Positions 34,901 through 44,916 of a DNA stretch of 64,000 nucleotides are shown in pieces. The DNA comes from Calocera cornea HHB12733 (lineage: Eukaryota; Basidiomycota; Dacrymycetes; Dacrymycetales; Dacrymycetaceae): contig KV424010.1 in NCBI GenBank assembly GCA_001632435.1, forward strand, positions 59,886 through 123,885, read 5' to 3'. Numbering within the stretch: position 1 is the first letter of the stretch; the number at the start of each line of letters is the position of its first letter. Position numbers and translations under genes: made by a program. The notes below the pieces were generated by a model. The model had not been told where the DNA came from and ran no database searches. It saw nothing but the letters and a program-made list of their open reading frames with translations.

Positions 34901-35146
34901 CGCTGTCGGCATACCGCAGCAATGCCGCATTCACAGTCCGATTCGTGAGCTGTTCCTCCGTGTCTGCAGTGCATGTCAGCGTCATTCCCAGCTACTAAAG
35001 CTGCTGAGCTTACAATCCTCGACCTCGAACGGCCTTGGCTTGCGGTAGCCAAAGCTCTCGTCCTGGTAAGCTCGGCGCGCGCCGACGCCCAGCGCGGCGA
35101 GGCGCGTCGGTTTCCTGAGCGCGGGGACGGATCGTCTGAGGAACAT
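31926..35146 (-). CDS. DHTKD1: 2-oxoadipate dehydrogenase E1 component, mitochondrial (DHTKD1-like)
   Basis: Nine exons in transcription order: 35146-35014, 34963-34665, 34614-34606, 34560-34341, 34289-34128, 34075-33222, 33166-32817, 32767-32440 and 32387-31926, giving 938 aa. Exon 3 is a 9-nt microexon (His-Ser-Pro). An Arg-rich N-terminus ([12 protein letters not shown]) suits a mitochondrial presequence. Thiamine-diphosphate E1 marks are [41 protein letters not shown], the cofactor loop [11 protein letters not shown]...[21 protein letters not shown], and the transketolase block [25 protein letters not shown] and SHLTAA match DHTKD1, whereas OGDH has RFGLEGCE and VKYHLG. The protein lacks the extra N-terminal OGDH region. 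It decarboxylates 2-oxoadipate in lysine and tryptophan breakdown, sharing E2/E3 with the OGDH complex. Confidence 0.92.
34606..34614 (-). other. 9-nt microexon of the DHTKD1-like gene
   Basis: CACTCACCC lies between a CTTAG acceptor and a GTAAGT donor. The flanking introns are 50 nt (34615-34664) and 45 nt (34561-34605). It adds His-Ser-Pro and keeps the alignment [19 protein letters not shown] in frame; skipping it would also keep frame. Confidence 0.75.
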
Positions 35147-35746
35147 GGCTCCTCGTGCGGCGAACGGTCAAGCGACGGTGGGGGCAGAAGGTGCGGAAAG
35201 CAGCCGTTCCACGCCTCGATGCTCGGCTCTTGTAGCTTCGGTAGCCTCGGTAGCTTCGGCTCGCCCATCCGCCGCGGCAGGGAGGCAAGGTGCGAAATAC
35301 GGGCGTGGCAACGCACAACTTCGGCCCTGTTGCTGCAGCGGCCCAGGGACCGCCCCGCCGTAACGCGGGACGCGGCGCCGAACGGTCCGCAATTCATAGT
35401 GTTCCCCCGACGAGAGGGCGCCGCCGGTCCTGCGACGATCTCGATCACCCCTCGATCGCATTTCGATCGCATTTCGATCACTCGCGATCACCCACCGTGC
35501 GGGGACGCGGGGAGCCCGATCGACGCGGAGAGTATGTCGATCACCCGGCCGATCACGTCCACTTTTATGAACGTCCCAATGGGAAAAGCACAACTTCGGA
35601 TGAGCGAATATGCGTTCTATTGCAGTCTAATGTACAAGTGCGTGCGCTAGCGCATCGGGCATCAAGTCCGTACCGTAACGAAGGACATGAGGTCATGAAG
35701 ATAATGAAGAAAACATAAAGAGTCCAGAGTAGTGGGCCAAGCACGT
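35147..35746. other. 600-nt intergenic region with GATC-rich block
   Basis: No gene. It is the promoter side of the DHTKD1-like gene. A block at about 35436-35550 holds nine GATC tetramers, several as CATTTCGATCGCATTTCGATC repeats. Confidence 0.5.
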
Positions 35747-36446
35747 CTAGTACGGCTTGTTCACGTAGGCAGAGGAACCACCGGGAAGGGAAGCGTAGGC
35801 CTGCTGGCCGTAGACCGGCTGCTGCATGACGACCGGGGGCTGGCGGGCGAGCGCTTGCTCCATGTTCTCAACAGAGTGGAACATGACTTCCTGCGAGAGC
35901 TGGTCGACGTAGCGCGAGACGATGACGCAGGCGTAGAGGATGATGAGCTCGAGGACGGCGAAGATGCAGATGTACACGATGCGGACGATCTTGAACGCGT
36001 CGGTGCAGTCCGAGACGGACGCGGTGGGGTCGGTCGCCTGGCACGAGTCGACGACAGTGTCGACCGAGTTGGAGCGGAATAGCTGCCAAATGGCGAGGCC
36101 ACCGGCGACGAGGGTCAGGAGCCAGTTGATCCAGAGGATGACGGAGTACGACTTGACCAGCCCGCGCGAGGCGAAGATGGCGCCGACGAAGCCGAACAGG
36201 GAGAAGAGGGCGAGCCCGCCGTAGATGCCACCGGAGGCGATCAGAATAGCCTTCTGTGCGGTATCCGCATCGACGCCGAGCTCTGAGGAAGCGGTCAAAA
36301 GCTGGCGGGAGCATGTCGAGGGATAGGTACTCACTAGCGAACTGAATCCAGCTGGCCGCAGAGATGATCGCACCACCGAATGCGGTGAGGAGGGAAAGGA
36401 TGAAGACGCCGAAGCGGACGGGGATGCAGCAGCAGAAGGTCTCCAT
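35747..36446 (-). CDS. Four-TM membrane protein of unknown function
   Basis: Exons are 36446-36335 and 36282-35747, giving 215 aa; the intron has donor GTGAGT. The protein begins METFCCCIPVRFGVFILSLLTAFGGAIISAASW, a cysteine-rich start and first TM. There are further TMs at residues about 50-75, 82-105 and 140-165, and an extracytoplasmic loop with two Cys (SCQATDPTASVSDC). The tail is Gln/Pro/Tyr-rich (QPPVVMQQPVYGQQAYASLPGG). The layout resembles small fungal tetraspan (tetraspanin- or MARVEL-like) proteins, but the tetraspanin CCG motif is absent. Palmitoylation of CCC is plausible. The function is unknown. Confidence 0.8.
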
Positions 36447-37520
36447 GGGTGATTAGGTGGGTTGGAGGTAGGGTACTTCGGGGTCTGCTGAGGGTTTTGG
36501 GGGTAGGCTTAGCCTGGGAGATTAGGTGAGAGCGCTGAGTACGGTTGAGATGCTGCGACAGGGCCAGCGCGACGGGGGTTATATACAGCTGCGAGGAGGG
36601 CGGCCCTGCCCAGCTGGCAGCTGTCACATCAACGGACTGCGATGGTCACCGCATAGGGTCGCGCAGCTTGAGGGCACTGTCCGAAGCGGCCCATCGTGGC
36701 GTGAGACAGTGTCGCATTTGGTGTTGCGAACAAGCACGCATGTTTCTCTTACGTCCCCTATCAAGGGTAGCAGCCCCGCGGAATAGAGTAGCACAGGTGT
36801 TGAGCCCGGATTTGCACTGCCCCGTGATCCCTGGGAATGCGGACTGCTCGCGCAACGCATTTCCGGTGCACTTGTGGCGATGTGCTTGGCTCCCTAACTT
36901 CGTCCCCTCCGTTTCCGCGTGGAGGCAATCATCGCCGGGCAATGCGCCCCGCTTATTTGGCAACTCAGTCGTATCAAGCCCGTCTCGGGCGATACACGGA
37001 CAGTGACGAAAGTAGGACAGGAGGGTACAGTATCCTCGGACCCTGACTTGCCACCATTGTTTTGATTATCTCCCTTCGGTCCTCGAGGCTCTCCGACACA
37101 ACGCTCTTACGGTCGGTGCCGTAACCCTTCCGCAGCGCCGGGTATCGGTCACAGCATCATATCCTACAAGTATAGTTCACACGATCGGAAGGGTGCCGAT
37201 GCCGCTCGGTATAAATCGATGCCCTTGCCAACGATGTCATTCACACCCTGAGCGGCACTCAGGGTCAGGTCAATCACGCAGGGGGCTCCGGTCGCTGATC
37301 CCATCAGAGTGGGCAATCAATGTCCATTTGCCCATCCGACTACGACATAATACCGAAGGATAGCAGACAGCGAGAACGGAGAGATGAGGTGTGAATGTCC
37401 GATGCGTTGTAGTGAGTGAAAAAGAGTGGCTGCTCGACAAAGAGCGGTGATCATGATTGATCAGATAAGAATAGAGAGTGAGAAAGACAGCGTGTCGACT
37501 GGGTCCATCCGTTTCACCGT
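36447..37520. other. 1.1-kb intergenic region
   Basis: Promoter of the four-TM gene on the left (TATATAA on the minus strand at 36576-36582) and 3' flank of glycoprotein B on the right. Small open frames only; no gene supported. Confidence 0.45.
36576..36582 (-). promoter_or_regulatory. TATA box candidate of the four-TM gene
   Basis: TATATAA on the minus strand, 130 nt upstream of the ATG at 36446. Confidence 0.4.
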
Positions 37521-38838
37521 TCAGAGAACGAACACAGCACCCCCGAGAATGCCAACCACCAAGGTTGCGACGACGCCGAACAGGCCGTCCATGGAAGTCG
37601 GCGCCACAAGGCGGCCAGCCGAGCTGTGAGCGGTGTTGCTGGCTGAGGGCGAGCCAGTCGCAGGCGCAATGTTGCGGGTGTTACTCGTCGACGACGTCAT
37701 GCGCGCGCTGGAGCCGGAGCTCGTCGACGACGAAGTCCGCGTAGTGGCGAGCGAAGCAGCGGCGGTCTGCCCGTTCGAGATCGTGGAGAAGCTCGAGCAG
37801 TCAGACGACGAAGGAGCGGGGTGCGCCGCAGGAGTGCTGGCATCTCCCTGCTGGAAAGTGGATGCGCTGCCGTTGACAGTGTAGATACCCATGGGGTCGC
37901 CGGTCACACCCTGGCAGCTAAACAAAATTGTAAGTTTCAGATGAGGCACCGGACGCGCCGTGCACTCACTTCTCGAAGACGTTCAGGTCGTAGTTGCCGG
38001 GCATGTTCCAGTCGCAGCCCATTACATCGTAGATGTGGTTGCAGAGGAGGGGCGCGTTGGTGCTGTCCTTGCAAGCACGGATGCAGAACTGGTCGACGGC
38101 CATGTAGTTGGTCCACTCATGGTACTGCTGGAGGGTGCCGAAGGAGCTGCCGAACACGAGACCACCGATCTATAACCGAACGTCAGTGACTGTTGCTATG
38201 TTGGATGCATCGGGGCCGCATACCGGGTTGCCGTTACCGTCAGCACCGTGCGGGTCGAGCTCACCACCCTGGTCACCGGCGGGGATGTTCATCTTGGTGA
38301 AATCACCGAAGCCTGTAACCTGGACGTAATCGGGTGTCTGGACGAAGTGCGCGCCCTGGATCGTGCCGTCGGGGATGAGGCGCGTGCCGTAGCCGTCCTT
38401 CATGCACCATGCAACCTCGATGCGCTCAGTCTCGCCGATGGTGGAGTTGGTGCCATCAGTGTAGGGAGGGGCCCACAAGCACTGGGTAAGGAATCAGTTG
38501 TGCTCGGAAACGCGTTCGCGAAGGCACTTACGAAGTCCTGGACGGAGTTGATGTAGACTGTTAACGCGAGGAATGTCAAACCCTGCACATTCGCGCGCAT
38601 ATATGCAGGTCTGCTCACCATTCTGGCACAACGAATCCTGGCTGTGGCCCGAGCCGCACTGGTTAGTGCCAGCCTGGTCCTGCTCGGATGTGGCAGGTGC
38701 ATTGCTTGGCAGGTACGTCGCCGTATCTGTTGGTTGCTTGTCAGGGCTCCTGCGCCTCTGGTCTCACCAAGAGAGAGACTCACACTGGGCAGACGCGTAG
38801 GCAGAGAGAAGAAGAGGGACAGCAACAGCGGCGAACAT
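37521..38838 (-). CDS. Secreted, probably GPI-anchored glycoprotein B (paralogue of A)
   Basis: Six exons: 38838-38784, 38726-38619, 38557-38532, 38481-38224, 38169-37970 and 37917-37521, giving 347 aa. The signal peptide is MFAAVAVPLLLSAYASA, cleaved before QYTATYLPSNAPATSEQDQAGTNQCG. The core blocks match glycoprotein A: SLCQNVYINSVQDFCLWAPP, STIGETERIEVAWCM, GYGTRLIPDGTI, HFVQTPDYVQVTGFGDF, CNHIYDVMGCDWNMPGNYD and DPMGIYTVNGS. A Ser/Thr stalk leads to a terminal hydrophobic segment (FGVVATLVVGILGGAVFVL), typical of GPI signals. Intron positions differ almost completely from A: introns interrupt the start, the QYTA and LCQN regions and the GNP|IGG site here but not there, while the two introns after CM and EWT in A are absent here. 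Confidence 0.87.
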
Positions 38839-39989
38839 GGTGTCAATGAGAGAGTATTAAAAGGCTGAAAGATAGGTAAAGGCTGGTGCTTGGCGCGAGG
38901 TGGGCGAGAGGGAGATATGGACCGCAAAGGGGAGCGAGAGTGAGGGAGAGAAAGCGTAGAGAAGGAAAGGGTGAGGATGGAAGGGCTAGAAAGGCAGGGC
39001 GGGGCGAGACAAGGCGGGCTAGTGGGGCGCCTGCCTCCGATTCGCCCGTGCAAAAGAATGGGTCTGCCATACCGATTGTCTTGGCATCACGTTAGGCGCG
39101 TGAGGCCATCACCCCCGCTCGCCCCGGCGTCCCTTTGTCGCATGTCATCCTGCCGCCGATCATCCCTTCCATGCTTGACACGCGACCCGTCCAACCTTCA
39201 AAATATTGTCAAGTATGCTATTTTGGGGCTCATTGACAAGGATGCGCTCCAAACGATGTGATACGTAGGACGCAGGGTGATGTGGGTGCGCGCATCGACG
39301 CGAGGTATGAAATCCTGCTCCGCATTACGCGACCGCTCGAGTTCGCGAAGAAGCGCCCGCATTCAAACTTTACAGGTACTGTAGGGCACCGATGTTCCAC
39401 CACAGTTCATCAACATTCTGGTACGCTCGCGGTCGGAAATACAAACCATCACGCCCATGGTGGTGCTGTACCGCACAGCGAGATTCATATGCTCCACGAG
39501 CATGATGAGTCCGACCGTGGTCGGGTCAGGTCAGCCTCATCAGACCACGATGAGTCCGTATGGAAAGGTAGGGTTTGCTCCCGCACTGCCCCCCATTCAG
39601 TTCTCCGCTCGCGTCGCGGACTGGGCAGCGCAGCTTTGCTTGGCAGCAACAGGGTAACGTGATTTGCTCCTACCACAACGTCCTGAGACGGGCGGCATAA
39701 ATACTGTACTCATCTCCGAGTTGGATTCGTTCCACAGTTGACATATGCTATTGATAGCTTCCGCGCAACTTCAGTCTTCTGCGCTGTTGGCCTCTGTGTA
39801 CATGTGTATGGTTTGTGTATCAAGAAAGGGGGTTGAGAGCGCACCTTGAGCATGCCCATTGCGTTGCTCCGATGCGTTGCTCCAGCGCATTCGCTTAGCA
39901 TCACGCAGGGTATCATACCCCTACATTTGATTGGTAGAGTTTCATGAATGTGAGCAATACTTTCTTCGATCACGACTTGTCATTATACC
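38839..39989. other. 1.15-kb intergenic region
   Basis: Purine-rich (GAGA) DNA at 38860-38990 suggests the glycoprotein B promoter. No gene is supported in the rest. Confidence 0.45.
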
Positions 39990-40119
39990 GTGTCCTCACA
40001 TGTAGTCGGTGGCAAGGTGCTATATGGCAGTAGCATGCAGCTGTGCTTCATCTATCTGGCTATCTTGTTCAGAGCAACAAGCTCCTGCGCAGTCTCCTCC
40101 TTCGGGATAAGGATCTGGG

Positions 40120-40463
40120 CTGACGAGGGGATTGAGTATGGACAGCTCGATGACCGGTTCGTAGAGCCCGAGTATAGGAAGATGGGTATCGGCAAAGCGC
40201 TGTTCGGCGAGCTGGGGCGCGTGGCAGAGAGCACGACTGTGGCCGTATGGACTGGAAAGTGCTTAAGGTGCGTCCCTACCACGTCCACAGCCGCGTACAG
40301 GGCTGTGCTACTGGGCTCTGGCGTGATTAGTGGGCCCCGCCGAGCATCGACTTCTATGAAGGCACTCGGGGCGTTTGAGATGAAGGAGTGGGAGGGGATG
40401 AGGCTGGAGACGGAGGGGGTCAAGGGATTGAGGAGGTCTCGCGTGCTGGAGGCGACGCAGTGA
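40120..40463 (+). pseudogene. Decayed GNAT N-acetyltransferase
   Basis: The frame starting near 40120 reads FVEPEYRKMGIGKALFGELGRVAE, the acetyl-CoA binding motif A of diamine-type GNAT enzymes. The next conserved piece (CGRMDWKVLK, 40240-40267) is in another frame, so a frameshift lies at about 40235. A normal-looking intron follows (40268-40337, GTGCGT...TTAG) and then WAPPSIDFYEG, again in frame with the second piece. A second frameshift at about 40358 is needed to reach GAFEMKEWEGMRLE in the first frame. The upstream half of the domain is not recognisable. Sequencing error at two places is possible but decay is simpler. Confidence 0.65.
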
Positions 40464-41049
40464 TGTTTCATTGAAGGATAGACTTGATTGACGCATAAGT
40501 CTTGGCGGCGATGCTGCTCGGTAGAGGGTGTGCTACCGGCTCGCTGTACTCGCCCCTCTCGTCGACATCCCAATTATATGAGATGCCGGCACCGCGCTGG
40601 GGTGTACTTTGCGTGTCTGTCTCTAAAGTGCCTGCTGTAGCCCTTGAGCACATCAAACGACGGTTTTTGTATGGCCGAACTCCTGCTATATAAAAATTGT
40701 CAAATTCTAGGATGTGCAAGAGGCCGAAGGTTCAGAAGCACAAGGTCTACAGGTCTTCAATTCGGGTGCTTTCTAAGATGAGCTTGGCGGTCACTGGCAT
40801 GGTCGAGAGACTCTCACTCCGACACAGGAAATCGGCGCCGCACTGATGCAGACATTTCATTCATTCACTTGTATCGACTGTACAACACGTATGGAGCTGC
40901 TTCATTTCTTGAAGCTTCATGATTTACACAAATATAGCTTCCAGACTGGCCTACCGAAGCAAAACTGCTTGGCAGTGGTGGACGGAAGGTCGCATGGCGT
41001 GTCGCGGGTTGAGAGACAATTCTGTTCCTGGTCAGACGCATGCTTGAAT
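40464..41049. other. Intergenic stretch
   Basis: About 590 nt with no supported gene. Confidence 0.45.
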
Positions 41050-41533
41050 TCAGTATGATTGTGAGACGCACCATGGCCTAGCCTGGTATGCCTCTGACAC
41101 AGCATACGCTGGGTTCTGGCGGGCTCGCAGACGTCCGGTTGCCAATGTGAATGCCTCCATCACGATGGCAGTCGGGTCGATGCGAACCAGGACATTGTAG
41201 TGAACGAGATCTTGCAACACCATCTTTGCCCAGACCGTCGCGTCGTGCAAGACCGTACCATTATCGAGGGACGAGTCCATGGCGTTGACACGAGAGAAAT
41301 AGGTGGCCTTGGAAACTGGACCTAGTTGTGCGGTCGCAACAAGGAGAAGGATGGAGGAAGTGCTCTCTCCTTCGCGACAGATGGGCATTGCACCCGTCGT
41401 CGTCCGGTGGGCAATCGCAGTAGTGGACCTTTCCGTAAATGCCATGCTCGTGCAGGTAGAATTCGTAGCGGTATAAGCCGGGTAAATTGCTCCCTCTCAA
41501 GTAAACGTATAGGACGTCTGGCTGCAGTTGCAT
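41050..41533 (-). pseudogene. Small basidiomycete-type unknown gene with a probable frameshift
   Basis: The ATG at 41533 opens MQLQPDVLYVYLRGSNLPGLYRYEFYLHEHG, which looks like the start of a small family of basidiomycete unknowns (from memory: 'LY-Y-F-L' start, then a '-ESTSSILL' core). The second part, REGESTSSILLLVATAQLG through WAKMVLQDLVHYNVL to a stop at 41050, is in a different frame. The switch falls at about 41390-41405 with no obvious intron. A single-base loss near the GACGACGACGGG run (minus strand) would explain it. It could instead be an assembly error or two unrelated frames; function unknown. Confidence 0.4.
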
Positions 41534-41877
41534 TGTTGGAAGATATTGAAACAGCGAGCATGTCTCCTCTCAATTGGTAACTGACCTAGGAGCAGTGCGC
41601 ACGACAAGTAGCAGAAACGGCAGAAACAGAAGAGGGTGCCTTGGAAGAGGGAGGCTTCTCATTCGGGGACATGCTGGCAAGTCCTGATACATATACTCGT
41701 TGAGAACAATGGGGAACCACTATCAGGCGCTGCGAAGCAGTCTATTTCTACGGAAACAAAATGCCTCCTAGGACCCACACGCGTTCTTCCGACTTCAGCA
41801 CTTCAAGTCAAAGCTCGCAGTCGAGTAAGTCACGATTCTCTCCCGTCTGTCTGCTTTCTGACATCAAATCAGACTGA
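41534..41877. other. Upstream region of the APH-like kinase, with a probable 5'-UTR intron
   Basis: GTAAGT at about 41825 and a CAAATCAG acceptor at about 41872 outline a 50-nt intron just before the ATG at 41878. Open frames before it meet a stop after splicing, so it is probably leader. A related sequence precedes the paralogue at 43512. Confidence 0.4.
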
Positions 41878-42873
41878 ATGTACTGGATAACAGATTTACT
41901 TCGGTGCGGAGTCGCCTTCCCATTCCCCCAGCTGAAACATTCTGTCTCGACACTTAACCGGCTATGGCTCTTCCTGCCATTGCGAGCTCGCGCTCTGCTA
42001 TACAATGTTGCTTTCAAAATTGGTCGACGATTCTATAAGCGCGGAAACTTCCTTTCTATGGGTGTCCAAAAGCTTCTACCGGGCCTCTATCTCAAGATTG
42101 ACGCCACGCCTACCGAGATCAGCGCGATGCTCCTGATTACGCAAAATACTACGATCCCGTCCCCGGTGGTATTGGACGCCATCATGCTTCGCTCAGCCGA
42201 TCGAGACTCTATCTATCTACTTATGACCGAAGTCCACGGGAAGACATTCGACTCCGTCAGCGAAGACATGACCTCAGAAGAGATCGCCCAAGTCGGTCTC
42301 GCACTCAAATTGTCCCTTGAACAGCTGAAGACTATCAAGAACCCATTTTCCGCACAAATATGTAGCGCCGCCGGCGGTGACATTTACGCGCCACAGATCA
42401 AATCGCGATCTCTTGTTCCTGCCTTTCTGAATATGACTGCCTTCCACGAGTACATGAGGAACGAAGCCCACAAATACTGGCCCAGCATCAGTTGGAAGCT
42501 TGAGAAGACTTTCGGTCCCGACTACATGGAATCAACCTTCTGTCACGGCGATATTTCGCCTTACAACGTGTTAATACACGAACGCAAATTCTCTGGACTG
42601 ATCGACTGGGAGACGGCCGCATGGATGCCCGCGTACTGGGACTACATAGCGGCGCTTATGCCGCCATTCGCGAAATCGCCGGAGTTCCATGAGCTCATCA
42701 ATACGGCGATTTCTCCCGGATACATGGATGAACTGGAAGGATTCCTGGTCATTACAGGCATCAATCAAGGAATCAAACCCAAGATGTTCGACTTCATGAA
42801 GCGGCAAGAAGACACCGACGAGAGCAGTAGGCCAGAGGAACATCCTTCGGTTGGGCCCTCAGAGAAGTGGTGA
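41878..42873 (+). CDS. APH/choline kinase-fold phosphotransferase-like protein
   Basis: A single exon of 331 aa. The C-terminal lobe has the APH catalytic loop FCHGDISPYNVLI (HGDxxxxN; Asp base and Asn metal ligand) and SGLIDWETAAWMPAYWDY (the IDWE metal site with aromatic follow-on). The N-terminal lobe holds KLLPGLYLKI and EISAMLLITQNTTIPSPVVLDA (the ExxA helix Glu and beta-strand pattern), then YLLMTEVHGKTF. This is the layout of the large, rapidly evolving fungal APH_2 family. Substrates are unknown; such proteins are often called aminoglycoside phosphotransferases by fold only, and drug resistance should not be assumed. A broken tandem copy lies 1.6 kb downstream and a relic at 52.6 kb. 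Confidence 0.85.
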   Translation: MYWITDLLRCGVAFPFPQLKHSVSTLNRLWLFLPLRARALLYNVAFKIGRRFYKRGNFLSMGVQKLLPGLYLKIDATPTEISAMLLITQNTTIPSPVVLDAIMLRSADRDSIYLLMTEVHGKTFDSVSEDMTSEEIAQVGLALKLSLEQLKTIKNPFSAQICSAAGGDIYAPQIKSRSLVPAFLNMTAFHEYMRNEAHKYWPSISWKLEKTFGPDYMESTFCHGDISPYNVLIHERKFSGLIDWETAAWMPAYWDYIAALMPPFAKSPEFHELINTAISPGYMDELEGFLVITGINQGIKPKMFDFMKRQEDTDESSRPEEHPSVGPSEKW

Positions 42874-43511
42874 TGTTTATTTGGCAACCTTCACATCGAA
42901 TCCTGAGTTGGATCATGAGATGGGTCCTGTTCATCCGTGAAAACTGTATTTATCCTACTGTATGATTATATCCATTTCAGGGCCGTGTGACTTCCTCCCT
43001 GCAAGAGCATTCAGGCGTCAAGATCACAGCGATGTTACCGCTGGAGCCTCACAGCGGCCTTCAGGTCATCACCAGTCTGCAGGAATAGTCAGACCGGCAA
43101 TATCCTATCCTTATCCCGATGTAATGCAGTTCTCATTCGCTCCTAGATAATAATAGGGGATTGCTCGCACACGCGTGGACAGGGGCGAAGTAACTCTATC
43201 TCAGCGGGTACAATTCGCGGCCCTCTGCAACACTAACTTAACACTCACAGCAATTGCATCTACAGCGACCATCCATTCAACCACCTTACCTAGCAAGGGA
43301 GTCGGTTGCCTTGAAGACAACTCTAGCGCTCGGTGAAAACAATGGGGGAGGCAATTTTCACGCGCTCCGAAGTACCATTGTACTCTATTTAGCGGCAACA
43401 AAATTTGGCGTTCCACGCCTTTAACCTTCATTACCACCACGTCGTATTCCGGGAACTCATGTTTCTTGCGCTCTGTCGATTTTCTGTCTCTGACCAGATT
43501 TCCAGACTAAT
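42874..43511. other. Spacer between tandem APH-like copies
   Basis: About 640 nt. The part from about 43320 resembles the DNA upstream of the first copy (a GAAAACAATGGGGG stretch and ACAAAAT), so the duplication unit included the promoter. No other gene. Confidence 0.5.
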
Positions 43512-44471
43512 ATGTATTCAGTGATGGATTTGTTTCGACATCGCATCGTCCTCCCATTCCCGAAACTGAAACATTTGGTCTCGGTCCTCAACCGTTGGTG
43601 GCTCTTCATACCCTCGCGATTTCGCATTCTGCTCTATCATTTCGCATTCCGAATCGGCCGACGGCTTTACTATCGCGGCAATCCTCTATCTATGCATGTC
43701 CAAAAGGTCTTCCCAGGCTTATACCTCAAGATCGGCGCGACCAATACCGAAATCAACGCGATGCTGCTGGTCTCGCAGCACACTACAATCCCCTCACCTG
43801 CTGTACTGGACGCCGTTAAGGTATGCTGTACGAAGGAGAAATACACATTTCTACTTATGACCGAGATCCGTGGGAAGAGCTTCAGCGAGGTCGGAAAAGA
43901 TATGGCCTCGGAGCAGATTTTGCAAGCTGGTCTGGCACTCGGGTCGTGCCTTGAACAGCTGAAAACTATCAAGAACCCGCTTTTCGCACAAGTCTACAGC
44001 GCCGCCGGTGGACCCATGTACACACCACCAATAGACACTCACTTTCGGATTCCTGCATTTATGGACACCGCTGCCTTCTACGAATACATGAAGAAATGAG
44101 CAGAAGAATTCTGGCCCAGCATCAGCTGGAAGCTCGAGAAGACTTTCGGTCCCGACTACATGGGTACGACCTTCTGTCATGGGGACATTTCGTTCGACAA
44201 TGTCTTGATACACGAGGGAAAATTATCTGGACTGATCGACTGGGAGACGGCTGCGTGGATGCCTTCGTATTGGGGATACACCGCGGCGCTCATGCCCCTA
44301 TTCGCCAAAGCGCCACAGTTCTAGGACCTCGTCAACGCCGCAATCTCTCCCAACTACATGAACGAACTGGAAGGAATCCAGGTGATTGCAGGGATTTATG
44401 AAGGCTTCCGTCCAGAGATGTTCGACTTCATGAATCGTCGAGGAGATATCGAAGATGATGGCGGGCCCTAG
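43512..44471 (+). pseudogene. Tandem APH-like kinase copy with two in-frame stops
   Basis: It is colinear with the intact protein at 41878-42873 from MYSVMDLFRHRIVLPFP to the end. The first 195 codons are open and include VFPGLYLKI and EINAMLLVSQHTTIPSP. A TGA at 44097-44099 interrupts the frame where the intact copy reads Asn-Glu-Ala. The same frame then continues AEEFWPSISWKLEKTFG, FCHGDISFDNVLI and GLIDWETAAWMPSYW, and meets a second stop, TAG, at 44323-44325 before ending near 44471. No frameshift is present, so decay looks recent. The truncated product would lack the catalytic loop. Confidence 0.85.
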
Positions 44472-44916
44472 AGTTATCCTTCCGATACTGCCTTACTGAA
44501 GTCCTGACTATAAGGATCCTTAGCATGCCGCCCTTGCAGTGCGGATAACCGTGCGGAGAACTCAAGGCGCATGTACCCTCAACGTGACTGAAAATGAGCA
44601 TTAGGATGATATTACACACACTCCTTCCACCCGCTCTAAAGATCTACAGTTCCAGCGCCAAAACCCAAAACGACGAGAAAGAGGAGAACAGAACAGTAGA
44701 ATAGTCTAATGGTATCCCATCTAAGGAAATCGACCAAGCCGTGATATGCCGTTCTATGCACCCGTGCACCCGAGGATAAGAACAGCCCAGAGCCCAAGAT
44801 AAAAGCAAATCCAGAAGCAAAACGTCGTCTCTACACTCCCCGTGCCCAGCCCAAGGTACCCCCCATCCGCCCCGGATATGTGGTTCCCACCAGCGGCGAC
44901 GGTGAGCGGCATGCGA
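44472..44916. other. Intergenic stretch
   Basis: 3' flanks of the APH pseudogene and the F-box gene; nothing recognised. Confidence 0.5.

Noticed and set aside
31926..35146. Naming the E1 enzyme OGDH (KGD1)
   Set aside because: Diagnostic blocks and length fit DHTKD1 better.
39490..39565. GATGAGTCCG words resembling a hammerhead ribozyme core
   Set aside because: The CTGATGA box and the matching CGAAA are absent and the stems do not form.
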